From Chamaecrista fasciculata (Eukaryota > Streptophyta > Magnoliopsida > Fabales > Fabaceae): a stretch of DNA of 64,000 bases. The translations under genes and the position numbers were made by a program. A model generated the notes under the pieces. That model worked only from the letters and a program-made list of their open reading frames with translations, did not search any database and was not told the origin of the DNA. Position 1 is the first letter of the stretch, and every line of letters begins with the position of its first letter. Shown here one piece after another: positions 50,000 through 59,656 of the stretch. The stretch lies in NCBI GenBank assembly GCA_003254925.1, contig QANZ01026932.1, forward strand, positions 206,085 through 270,084, read 5' to 3'.

Positions 50000-51939
50000 A
50001 CATTTTGCGATCTGTATCAGATACTCCACCAGCTCATTACTTAGTGAAAATACAGTCATTTTCACTGCTCACAAAGAATTCAATAGAGAGATATGAATCA
50101 GGGGAATTTGAAGCTGGAGGCTTTAAGTGGTATTAATAGATTCTCATTTATAATAAAATTCATGATGATATGATGATGATGATGATGATGATGATGATGT
50201 TGAATTGCATGCACAGGAAATTGGTTCTGTATCCGAGTGGAAACAAAAGCAAGAATGTGAAGGACCATATTTCTTTATACATAGCATTGCAAGAAACAAG
50301 TTCATTTCCTTTTTGTTGGGAAATCTACGCCAGAATTAGGTTTTTTCTGCTTGATCAGAACAAGGACAACTATTTAGTAGTGGAAGGTATTTAATTTCTT
50401 CTTTTCTTTCATTTATCATTGTTGTAATTTGATGGGCTTGAATGTAGACTTGTAGAGGATGTCATTTGTCTAAATTGCACTTGAACGAGTACGGGTATTT
50501 GCACGGGTGAAGGTACGGGTACGTTAGTTTTAAAAATTATAGGATACGGGTACAATAATATTTAAACAAAAAGTTATAAAATATAAATTTATATGATTTT
50601 TCTTATAGAAGTATAAATGTTATATATATCCTTTTTCAACGTGGGACTTTTTTGTATTTCTAATAGTCATAGTGCATGTGTTACAATTTAGTGATTTACA
50701 ACCCTTTTCTTCATGATGATTATTTATTGCTGGACTCTGCATTTGATAGATGGCTTGGGGAAGGAAAGGAGATTTAACAGAAGGAAGGTTGAATTGGGAC
50801 ATGATGAACTTTTTCCCTTGAAAATCTTCAGTGATGCCTCTAATGGATATCTTGTGAATGATGCATGTGAAGTTGGAGCAGAAGTTTTTGTTTGCAGAGA
50901 AAGAGTCAGAGAGAAAGGAGAGTCCTTAATAATGATAAAAGATGCCATTCCATATAAGCATACTTGGCATGTTGAAAACTTTTCTAAGATGGATGCAGAA
51001 TGTTATGACTCACAACCCTTCAATGTTGGAAACTTTAAGTGGTATATATACAGAATCAATGCATATTGTTCATATCTTTCTTTTCTCTATTTCTCTCCAT
51101 ATACATTACCTTAAACTAGATTAAAACAAACTGCTGAAGCTTCCCATTATTAAAGATGGCAAAAGTTTGGCTAAAATACACAAAATCCCCCTGAACTTTA
51201 GTCACTGAACAAAAACTCCCGTGAACTTTAAAAAGTGACGAAACACCCTGAACTTTTTATTTTGTGCAAAAAACCCCTTTTGTTAAAAGTTCAAAGGTCT
51301 TTCATCACTTTTCAAAATTTAGAGGGGTTTTTGGCTTAATGACTGAAGTTCAAGGGGTTTTTATGCAATTTGAACATTTATAATGCTTTTTCATTATGAT
51401 GTTTTTCATGCAGGAAGATGCAGCTCTATCCCAAGGGCAAAGACGCTGGATTGCCACAATATCTTTCCCTGTATTTGGCCTTAGTTGACTCTGAAACTCT
51501 CAACCCTAGTTCCAATATATACACTCAGATAATATTACGCATCCTTGACCAAAAGCAATCCAAGCATCAAGTTGGAAAAGGTAAAGTAGCTTGCTTTCCT
51601 TTGAAAAAATTACAGGATTTTAGGCATGCAATGTTACTAGTTGTTATAAGTGTCGAAAACTTTTTGTATTATCAATGTTATGGAGATGTAACTTATTACT
51701 TAACCAATGTCCTAGAAAACCCTTAAATTCAATCAAAATAAGTCATTTGGTAAGCATTAAATTTTGTTCTCCTCTTTGCAGCTAATGTTTGGTTCAGTGC
51801 CTCAAGCCATCAACATGGTGCACCCAAATTCATGCTGCTCAGTAATTTCAAAAATCAACACTTTGGTTTTCTGGTTAAGGATGGTTCCTTCATGGAAGCC
51901 GAGGTAACAATCCTTGGTGTAGTTGATGCACTGACCTGA
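50000..51939 (+). CDS. TRAF-like protein with two MATH domains (At3g17380-like)
   Basis: MATH-only plant protein; the molecular role is not well known. MATH domains bind peptide partners, often in ubiquitin-related complexes. Visible exons are 50000-50129, 50217-50386, 50750-51041, 51414-51580 and 51782-51939, about 305 residues. Domain 1 starts [20 protein letters not shown] and domain 2 [19 protein letters not shown]. Both share the pattern FKWKL/MxLYPxGxK...SLYLAL...[10 protein letters not shown] or LRILDQ. The C-terminus is [14 protein letters not shown] 51937-51939. The first visible exon begins mid-codon after a good acceptor (TATGCAG), so a short 5' exon with the ATG lies upstream but was not found. 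Intron 3 carries a foldback MITE and intron 1 an (ATG)n repeat. Confidence 0.85.
50162..50199 (+). repeat. (ATG)n microsatellite in a short intron
   Basis: About twelve ATG units, one interrupted, in the 87-bp first visible intron of the TRAF-like gene, ending 17 bases before the acceptor exon at 50217. Confidence 0.95.
51170..51372. mobile_element. Foldback MITE in an intron of the TRAF-like gene
   Basis: Inverted arms: CCCCCTGAACTTTAGTCACT at the left matches the inverse of GACTGAAGTTCAAGGGG at the right, and AAAAAGTGACGAAACACC matches TCTTTCATCACTTTTC. About 200 bases, inside the intron 51042-51413. No clear target duplication. Confidence 0.7.
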
Positions 51940-52147
51940 CTTTGCAATAAACTTTTATGAATAAATTGGAATCTTGCATTCTCTAAATGTAAAAGTTTCA
52001 GTTTCTGTTCATATATATATATATATATTTATATGTATACTACATGTACACTCTGTTCAAGTTACTATAATAGTGTTAGCTTCCAAATCATGACAAGAAA
52101 ACACAAATTACATCAAGGGGTAAGTAATTAATTAGGTCATTAACTTA

Positions 52148-54075
52148 TTAGCCAAATGTTTTCTCACTGCTGTAACACATGTAAAGAAATCCATCATCGT
52201 CCTTGTAAGATTGGTAGATAGAGTCCATTCGACTTGCTGTGATGAAAGTCATACATAAAACAAATTAGCTAGATGAAGAAATTGAATAATTAAGAGAGAA
52301 GATAAGATAAATGAGTGATGCAAGATTTGATGAAAATTTAAATGTTCTTTTTAATTACCAGTTTGAGGTAACGTGTTCTTCACAAAAATAAAGAGAGCTT
52401 TTCCAGGAGTCAAGCGTAGCCTCCTACTTAAAATGTGTATAAATTGCCCAATGGACATATCTCGAGGAATCAAATATCTAACATAGAAAAAAAAAAAAAA
52501 AAAAAAAAAAACAAAAAAAAANAAAAAAAAAAAAAAAAAAGATACAAGAAGAGATCAGACTCTTACAGGACAATATAATAAAGTGCTTATAGTTAATTAG
52601 ACCTATGAATCCTCCAGCAGCAACTAATTGTAACTCATCACTCATGCGAAGTGCATTGTCATTACAGAATATGAAAGGGAATTAATTCTAATAAAACTTG
52701 GGATGACCTTCCTACAAGATTCGCTCAAAGTTACTTGAATAACATGCTGTGATCATAGATTATTAATTCGGCAAAAGTGCTAATTTTGTCCCTAAACTTT
52801 ACATCAACTGTCAATTTCGTCCCCAATCTTTTTTTACTGTCAATTTCGTCCCCAATGTTTCAAATTTTGGTCAATTTTATCCTTTGCTCTTACTTTAGCC
52901 AAATATTATCGACAAAATCTACGTGACTAATGATATATAATGTAAAATTGATAAAAAAAGAAAATCAAATTCTAACTCAGATTGAAAAACATGATGTAGT
53001 CTATTGTTAATTTATTGAAAGAAGTTAGTCAAAGGATAAATAGACAAAAATGTAAAATATTAGGAACAAAATTGACAGCAAAAGAAGATTGGGGATGAAA
53101 TTGATAATTAGTAGAAAGTTTGGGAATGAAATTAGTACTTTTGCCTTATTAATTCTATTAGGCTACAGTTAATGATAGATGAACTTAAACCATCACACCA
53201 AAAACAGAGATTTTGTTTAGCCAAAGTCCAGAGGCATATGACTCAATAATAAGGAAATAGGTCAATTACATATAGTTACAATAACTTACTTCTTCTTGTC
53301 CAATTCAGGCAGGTCTGTCCTAGAATATTTCTCAATGATAACCTACAACACATCACATACAAAGAGTCAATCCCTTTGATATCAAATGGACAAGTCTTAA
53401 AATGAAGTAGTTCCTGAGGACTAAATTAAATTTAGGTAAGATTATTTGTATATTTATTGTAAGGTTCATCAATAAAATAATGATACATGTTAAAACATTT
53501 TAATTTGTACGTTCGTTCATTCATGACAAAGAGATAATATTAATTATTAAAGTTTTTTTTAATGACTAATCATTAAAGAGATTATATAAACAATTTTTTT
53601 TAACATCAGATCTTGTAGTAATGCCCTTTAATTTTGAGCTTGGATAACTGCAATGACAATGCCTAGATATGTGGAGACAAAGATGGAGGAGAAGATGAAT
53701 GTTGGAAATAAGAGCAAAAATACTAAACTTATATAAGTTTCTTTAAAAAAAAATTGTATGGTTTAATTATGATAGATAAAAATATTAAAGATAATTTTCG
53801 TGGTGGTATAATGAACTCACACCCCTTAAGAAAGTGTAGAAAATAAATCTTACAGGAACTCGATCTGGGTATTTCATTATGATGCTTTGTGATTCCTTAA
53901 GTCGTTCATCTGCAGCCAAACGCAAAACCAGAACATCAAGAATGAATGAACACATTAAAAACAAGACATATAAAACTAGAAAAATATAATAGAACATAAG
54001 AAGAAAAGGGTTTAATAAATTATATATAAACAGACCAAATGAGAACTCCTGCTTGTAAATATTAAGCCTCCCCAT
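52148..54075 (-). CDS. ATG8I: Autophagy protein ATG8, ATG8h/i type with exposed C-terminal glycine
   Basis: Ubiquitin-like protein conjugated to phosphatidylethanolamine on autophagosomes, where it binds receptors and cargo. Five small exons on the minus strand, 54075-54036, 53909-53854, 53342-53290, 52477-52359 and 52236-52148, stay in phase and give 118 residues. The start is [13 protein letters not shown], followed by [55 protein letters not shown] and [17 protein letters not shown]. The stop follows that Gly directly, so no residues need removal by ATG4; this is the hallmark of clade II (ATG8h/i). The exons are too short to show as long open frames. A MITE and a poly-A tract lie in intron 3. 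The h versus i name is a guess. Confidence 0.92.
52489..52540. repeat. Poly-A tract with one N, in ATG8 intron 3
   Basis: About 50 A residues with few interruptions; N at 52522. On the coding strand it is a poly-T run that ends about 11 bases upstream of the acceptor of the exon starting 52477, so it also serves as its pyrimidine tract. Confidence 0.9.
52770..53145. mobile_element. Foldback MITE, 376 bp, perfect 10-bp target duplication, in an ATG8 intron
   Basis: Ends GGCAAAAGT and ACTTTTGCC. Arms with repeated CAATTTCGTCCCCAAT are matched by ATTGGGGATGAAATTG. Perfect flanking repeats TTATTAATTC (52760-52769 and 53146-53155). It lies in the intron 52478-53289 of the ATG8 gene. Confidence 0.9.
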
Positions 54076-55499
54076 TAAATAATTAATTAATCCTGTTATG
54101 CTTTGATCAGCTTCAAGAAGTTGAAGAAAAGAATGAGAGTTGGGAAATGAAAGCTTTATATAAGGAAGAGAAAAGGGGAAAGATATAATAATAACTGAAA
54201 GTGGATTTAACTGTGGAATCAATGGAATAAAATCGTCTCGTTTTGCGTAGCATAGTGTTCGGCATCATTTTCTGCCTTCAATTCAATAAGTTCAGTAATT
54301 CTCGACAAACCTTGAGTTTACGTCTTGAGACTAGGTCGTTGAAATGTAACAAGAAACATTTTCTTTTCTTTTAATTATTTAATTTATCAATTTCAAAAAT
54401 ATGAAAGTACTCAAAATTAAAGGGTAACATTTTGGAGGAGTGAATAATTTGTGATATTCACCTCTTAATCACTAGATCTAATTTTTTCCAGTCTCTAGAA
54501 CTATAAAATATATATAATCCAATCTATTTATCTCTCTATAGAATTATGTGACTCCATATCCTCTTCTTGTTATTAATATTTTTGAGCTATAACTAATTAG
54601 TAATTACCGGTAAGAACAACCCAAAAAGGACAAAAGGGAATTCATCCTTTGGACACATACATTCCAATATTTCACGGAGGTGAATTCTTTACATTTTTTT
54701 TAGACAAAAAAAAAAAAGAATTCTTTACATTTTTGCTCTCCATATTTTTTCGTATATTTTAGAGAGATAAAAGAAAAAATAGAGAAAAAAAAATATGAGT
54801 CTTATAAAATAATAAATATGTGATCCACATTTTCTCTTTATACCTTTTTTTTTTCTCTAAAATACACTAAAAATATATCAAATAAAATGCTGAGGATCCT
54901 AATCCTGTTTTTCGCTAGCTTTTTGTGTTTTTCAAATTTATTAGTTTCTCTTTTTATGAAAATTAATTGATTTATTTAATTCTAAAATAATTAATAGTAT
55001 ATATCGTTACCAATTCATAATTTCTTTTATTATTACAGAATAAGAAAAAATGTGTGACAATAAATATGAACATGTTATTGTATATCACATGATTAATTAG
55101 TGATATTATATAATTAAAAAATTACTAATTTGAGAAAACTAATATATAAACATTAAAATAGAATCGAGAGAACCTGGGCTAAATCATGGAGTGAAGAAAA
55201 TCGAAGGTGTTAAGATTTTCTCTGTGTTTAAAATACGAGATCGGATGGCCCAGAAGGAATCTTTCCCTGATGGGCTTGTGCGTGGCTGTCAAATATTTTA
55301 GTTAGACAGTGAAATCTATAATTAATTAAGGCCATTTGACCAAAACAATAAATTAATTAATGCACTGCTTGCTGCTTAATGCTCAATCAACAAAGCTAAC
55401 TGAGAATTGAGAGATGGCAGAGGAATGAGTCGTATTCAAGTTGAAGTCTTTTTATCTGTTAAAAAAAAAACAAGCCCATGTCTTTTAAGGATTTAACTT

Positions 55500-55961
55500 G
55501 TAAATTACACGGAAGATCTATGTGGTTTGATCCATTTATATAAAGGATCTTGAAGTTTAAAAAGTGACAAGTAAGGGTATGCGGTTTGCTTCGTTAACAA
55601 AAAGGATCTCAGGATGTATTTACCATAAAAAACTAATAGAATTAGGATAATGTGCAACTCATGTGACCCATTTTCACATACTCAATCCCTAATTTCTAAG
55701 GATTAGGGTTCGAGAATGGAAGAAAATGACGAAAATGAGAGTTGGGGTTCTCAAGGATGTGGAGGTAGGGTTCGATTTCTACACAACGGAGGAGAAACTA
55801 GAGAGTGAGTATATAGAAATGGGTCACGTGAGCTGCACATTGTCCTAATTTCGTTAGTTTTATATGGCAAATACCTCGTGTGACCCTTTTTGTTAACGGA
55901 ACAAATCACAAACATTTATTTGTCACTTTTTAAACCACATTGATCTTTTGTCTAATTTACC
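55500..55961. mobile_element. Foldback MITE, about 460 bp
   Basis: Inverted arms over about 180 bases: GATCTATGTGGTTTGATCC matches inverse sequence near 55930, and AATTAGGATAATGTGCAACTC matches GAGCTGCACATTGTCCTAAT. The ends GTAAATTAC/AATTTAC resemble those of the 32813 family, but the interior differs. The core (55690-55810) contains GAGAATGGAAGAAAATGACG-type sequence. No convincing target duplication. Confidence 0.75.
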
Positions 55962-56464
55962 CTATAACTTTTAATTCCTACCTTAAAAAACTAAAGCAAA
56001 ATATATATAAGGCCACATAATGTTTGAATCAGTTGATTAGTTGATTAGTGCTCTAATAAATCTGCAGCCATGATTTTTTTTTTTTTGCTTAAAATCAATA
56101 ATCCCACTATATATAGTTGAATGTCTCCGACGCCTATTAAATTTGTGTCTTTTTGTTGTATATGTCATTGACATTTTACTTTTGACCTACCGAAAAGGAA
56201 AAGAAAAGAAAATAATGCTTTAGTCCTACTTGACTGATGCTGCTTATTTTTCTGATGGTGAAATCATGTTTAATTATATATATTGCAACGCTTTCTCGCG
56301 ACACATTAATTAAGAAATTTGTCTGTTTCAGTTCATGAGTGGTTTGGTTACCGATAATAACGTAATACCACAACACTCATATGATATGATTTAATTACGA
56401 TATTTTGGATTTTATGCAGTTTTTTATATAATTTCTTACAAAATACACAATACAAAAATTATAA

Positions 56465-57200
56465 TGTGATTCAAACGGTAAGCGGAAGCAATTTTAATTG
56501 AACCAATTAGAATGTTGAAACATTGAAACTAAAAATAATAAAGAGCGTATCTGATTTATTCATCTCCAGATTCAGAACTAGATCTTCCTCTCTATGTCCC
56601 TAGCCCTTTAGTTATGTAGTGACTCTAATGGGTCGCTCACTTAGCGTTAGGGTTAGAGATGGGACCTAGCCTATATATATATTTGTCTTACTGGACTTTC
56701 CCATCATAGGCTTCAGTAAAACCCTAAAAGACGTACACTTAGCCACATATTAGACTTTTAATATAATGTGTGCTAAAGCCCTAGTGATTACTTTATACTT
56801 TGAGCTTCCTTTTATTGGACCATCTATCAACCCATTTATTTCATCAAACCAAATAAAATATTTTAGACAATTAATGTGAGCCCAATATATAATATAATTT
56901 TTGTAACATCTATATATTGATTTCACAATAGCACATGTTTTAAATTTATAAAAATCAATAAAGTCCAATATGATGTGTCCTCTTTGGTCATGCTTGATGA
57001 GAAATTGAGAGTTCTCAATTTTCAAGTCTCTGGAGATAGCCTTCAAATCAAAATTGAACTTCCTGCTTACTTTTGGTGTTTGGTAACATTTGAAACTTAT
57101 TTTCCACACACGTTTCAAATATATGGTGGCATGAATCATGAGCTAATTTGAATTTTTTTTATTGTCATTTAAAATAAGAATATAATCAAAATCAAACACC
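56465..57200 (-). mobile_element. Possible LTR fragment
   Basis: On the minus strand a TATATATATAGGC motif near 56668-56682 is followed by a leader-like stretch and an end CCGTTTGAATCACA (56465) of the kind seen at plant LTR ends. No target duplication or coding interior was found, so this is a weak call. Confidence 0.25.
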
Positions 57201-57818
57201 ATCATGAATCATGAGGTATATATGTTATCGTTGATTAACACTATTTTATTATAATTAATAGTTTTTTTAATCGAGGTGGGACAGTGATTTTAAAATTTGC
57301 CAAAAAATCAGTTATCGAGAATTTCATAGTTCACCATACGTGAGTAATACATGATAATTCTTTGAAATTCTAACAAGTTACAATGATCAAGTCGGGGAAA
57401 AAAAAAAAAGTAAACCGGTAAATATAGAAATAACGTACCATATATATGGCATTTGATGAATTTTTTTTTTTTTTTAATGATGATTCAAAGTTATAATAAG
57501 TTAATAACTATTTACGTGTTAGAAACAATCGATCAAGTACTATATATGGCGTGGGTTCAAACTTCAAAGAAAAAAAAAATGTGAAAGCCAAGGTGGGCAA
57601 TTCATCAAATCACGTACAGCTCAGCTAGAAATCTAACAAGTAACCTGCCACCGACTCCTTCATAATCCATGGACGGATCAGAATTACCAAGATCCTACCA
57701 AGCCCAATCTCAGCCGTCCATCCAAATCTCACACAAAAAAGAAGTGAAAGGAATCTAATCTCAAACACTTCTCTTACAGCTTGCGCCATATTTGCGCGTC
57801 TTAGCTCACTCCTCCCAC

Positions 57819-57826
57819 TATAAATA
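57819..57826 (+). promoter_or_regulatory. TATA box of SAM synthetase
   Basis: TATAAATA in a GC-richer context (CTCCCACTATAAATACAC), about 100 bases upstream of the leader intron donor. The expected start site is around 57850. Confidence 0.75.
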
Positions 57827-57920
57827 CACACCCCAGTTCTTCGCTTCCACTCGCACACCTTGAGCAGCTGCCAAAACGGTTCCTTCTGTTAAAGCAACTA
57901 CTCTCTCTCTACCTCGCAAG

Positions 57921-58466
57921 GTAGCTTTCTCTCTCCATTTTTACTTGATGGATGAATGAATGAATGAATGAACTGTATGTTGTTCTTCGTTGATTCGAAG
58001 TTTCCATTGATTCTGCTGTGAGGCTGGCTTTGAATTCTCGTCTCGGATCTCAATATTCGCTTTGTGATTTTTGGAATTATGCTCGATCTAAGTCATTTGA
58101 AACGATTTTAAGCTTTTTCTTATTTGTGTTGCTTGTTTATGGGTCTATTTGGTCGAAATCTGAACTTCATTTCGTGATCTAGTTGTGAATTTTGCCTTAC
58201 CCTCTCAGATCTGGCTGAATAATCTTTGACCGTGGAGTTAGTTTTTTTCTCTCTTTTTGTCTGTCGTCAAGTGTGTCTTGCTTTTGGATGAAGTTATAAT
58301 AGAATAATTTTTGTTGTGCTAGACCGAGACCGCTAGATTTGGCTGATTGGTAGCCTTTGACCTTGGACTGAAGCGGGATTTTGTTTTTTAGTTGAGACTG
58401 TGACAATGTATGCTTCTTTTGAACAAATTCTGATGTTCCTCTCGTGTATGATTTAATTTTCTGCAG
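57921..58466 (+). other. Intron in the 5' leader of SAM synthetase
   Basis: Donor CGCAAG|GTAGCTTTC after a CT-rich leader and acceptor TTTTCTGCAG|CTAGAACG eight bases before the ATG. The 546-bp intron is T-rich, as usual. Leader introns are common in highly expressed plant genes and often raise expression; that role here is inferred. Confidence 0.8.
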
Positions 58467-58474
58467 CTAGAACG

Positions 58475-59656
58475 ATGGAGACTTTTCTATTTACCTCCGA
58501 ATCAGTGAACGAGGGACACCCAGACAAGCTCTGTGACCAGATCTCCGATGCTGTGCTTGATGCCTGCCTTGAACAAGACCCAGATAGCAAGGTTGCTTGT
58601 GAAACCTGCACCAAAACCAACATGGTTATGGTCTTCGGAGAGATCACAACCAAAGCCAACGTAGACTATGAGAAAATCGTTCGTCAAACCTGCAGGAACA
58701 TTGGATTTGTTTCTGATGATGTAGGACTTGATGCTGACAATTGCAAGGTCTTGGTCAACATTGAGCAGCAGAGTCCTGATATTGCTCAGGGTGTTCACGG
58801 CCATCTCACCAAGAGACCCGAGGAAATCGGTGCTGGTGACCAAGGTCACATGTTCGGCTATGCCACTGATGAGACTCCTGAATTGATGCCATTGAGCCAT
58901 GTTCTTGCAACCAAGCTCGGTGCTCGGCTAACCGAGGTTCGCAAGAATGGAACCTGCCCTTGGTTGAGGCCTGATGGCAAGACCCAAGTCACTGTTGAAT
59001 ATTACAATGACAAGGGAGCCATGGTTCCAATTCGTGTCCACACTGTGCTTATCTCTACCCAGCACGATGAGACTGTGACAAATGATGAAATCGCTGCTGA
59101 TCTCAAGGAACATGTCATTAAGACTGTGATTCCTGAGAAATACCTTGATGAGAAGACCATCTTCCACCTTAACCCCTCTGGTCGTTTTGTGATTGGTGGC
59201 CCTCATGGTGATGCTGGTCTCACTGGCCGTAAGATCATCATTGATACCTACGGTGGGTGGGGTGCCCATGGTGGCGGCGCATTCTCCGGCAAGGATCCGA
59301 CTAAAGTCGACCGAAGTGGAGCTTACATCGTGAGGCAGGCTGCTAAGAGCATTGTTGCCAGTGGACTAGCTAGGAGGTGCATTGTTCAAGTCTCGTATGC
59401 CATTGGTGTGCCTGAACCTTTGTCTGTTTTTGTTGACAGTTATGGTACTGGAAAGATTCCTGACAAGGAGATCCTTCAGATTGTGAAGGAAAACTTTGAT
59501 TTCAGGCCAGGCATGATTTCTATCAACCTTGATCTCAAGAGGGGTGGTAATAGCAGGTTCTTGAAGACTGCTGCCTATGGACATTTTGGCAGAGATGACC
59601 CTGATTTCACATGGGAGGTCGTGAAGCCTCTTAAATTTGACAAGGCTACAGCTTAA
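58475..59656 (+). CDS. SAMS: S-adenosylmethionine synthetase (methionine adenosyltransferase)
   Basis: Makes S-adenosylmethionine from methionine and ATP, supplying methyl groups, ethylene and polyamine synthesis and, with POK-independent metabolism, lignin methylation; cytosolic. The CDS is intronless, 393 residues, full family length. Landmarks: [16 protein letters not shown] from residue 14 (ATP/Mg site), signature [11 protein letters not shown] (119-129), and glycine loop GGGAFSGKD (266-274). It ends PLKFDKATA. The ATG context is AACGATGGAG. Codon use is richer in C/G third bases than neighbours, typical of abundant proteins. Gene order next to the TRAF-like gene points to the orthologue of Arabidopsis At3g17390 (MTO3/SAMS3). 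Confidence 0.97.
   Translation: METFLFTSESVNEGHPDKLCDQISDAVLDACLEQDPDSKVACETCTKTNMVMVFGEITTKANVDYEKIVRQTCRNIGFVSDDVGLDADNCKVLVNIEQQSPDIAQGVHGHLTKRPEEIGAGDQGHMFGYATDETPELMPLSHVLATKLGARLTEVRKNGTCPWLRPDGKTQVTVEYYNDKGAMVPIRVHTVLISTQHDETVTNDEIAADLKEHVIKTVIPEKYLDEKTIFHLNPSGRFVIGGPHGDAGLTGRKIIIDTYGGWGAHGGGAFSGKDPTKVDRSGAYIVRQAAKSIVASGLARRCIVQVSYAIGVPEPLSVFVDSYGTGKIPDKEILQIVKENFDFRPGMISINLDLKRGGNSRFLKTAAYGHFGRDDPDFTWEVVKPLKFDKATA

Larger units (their letters stand above)
54076..57800. other. AT-rich intergenic region between ATG8 and SAM synthetase
   Basis: No gene recognised. Contains one foldback MITE and an LTR-like stretch (both listed separately), many short poly-A/T runs and small AT repeats. 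Confidence 0.6.

Noticed and set aside
56750-57139. 129-residue minus-strand frame
   Set aside because: No recognisable domain and in LTR-like, AT-rich sequence; not supported as a gene.
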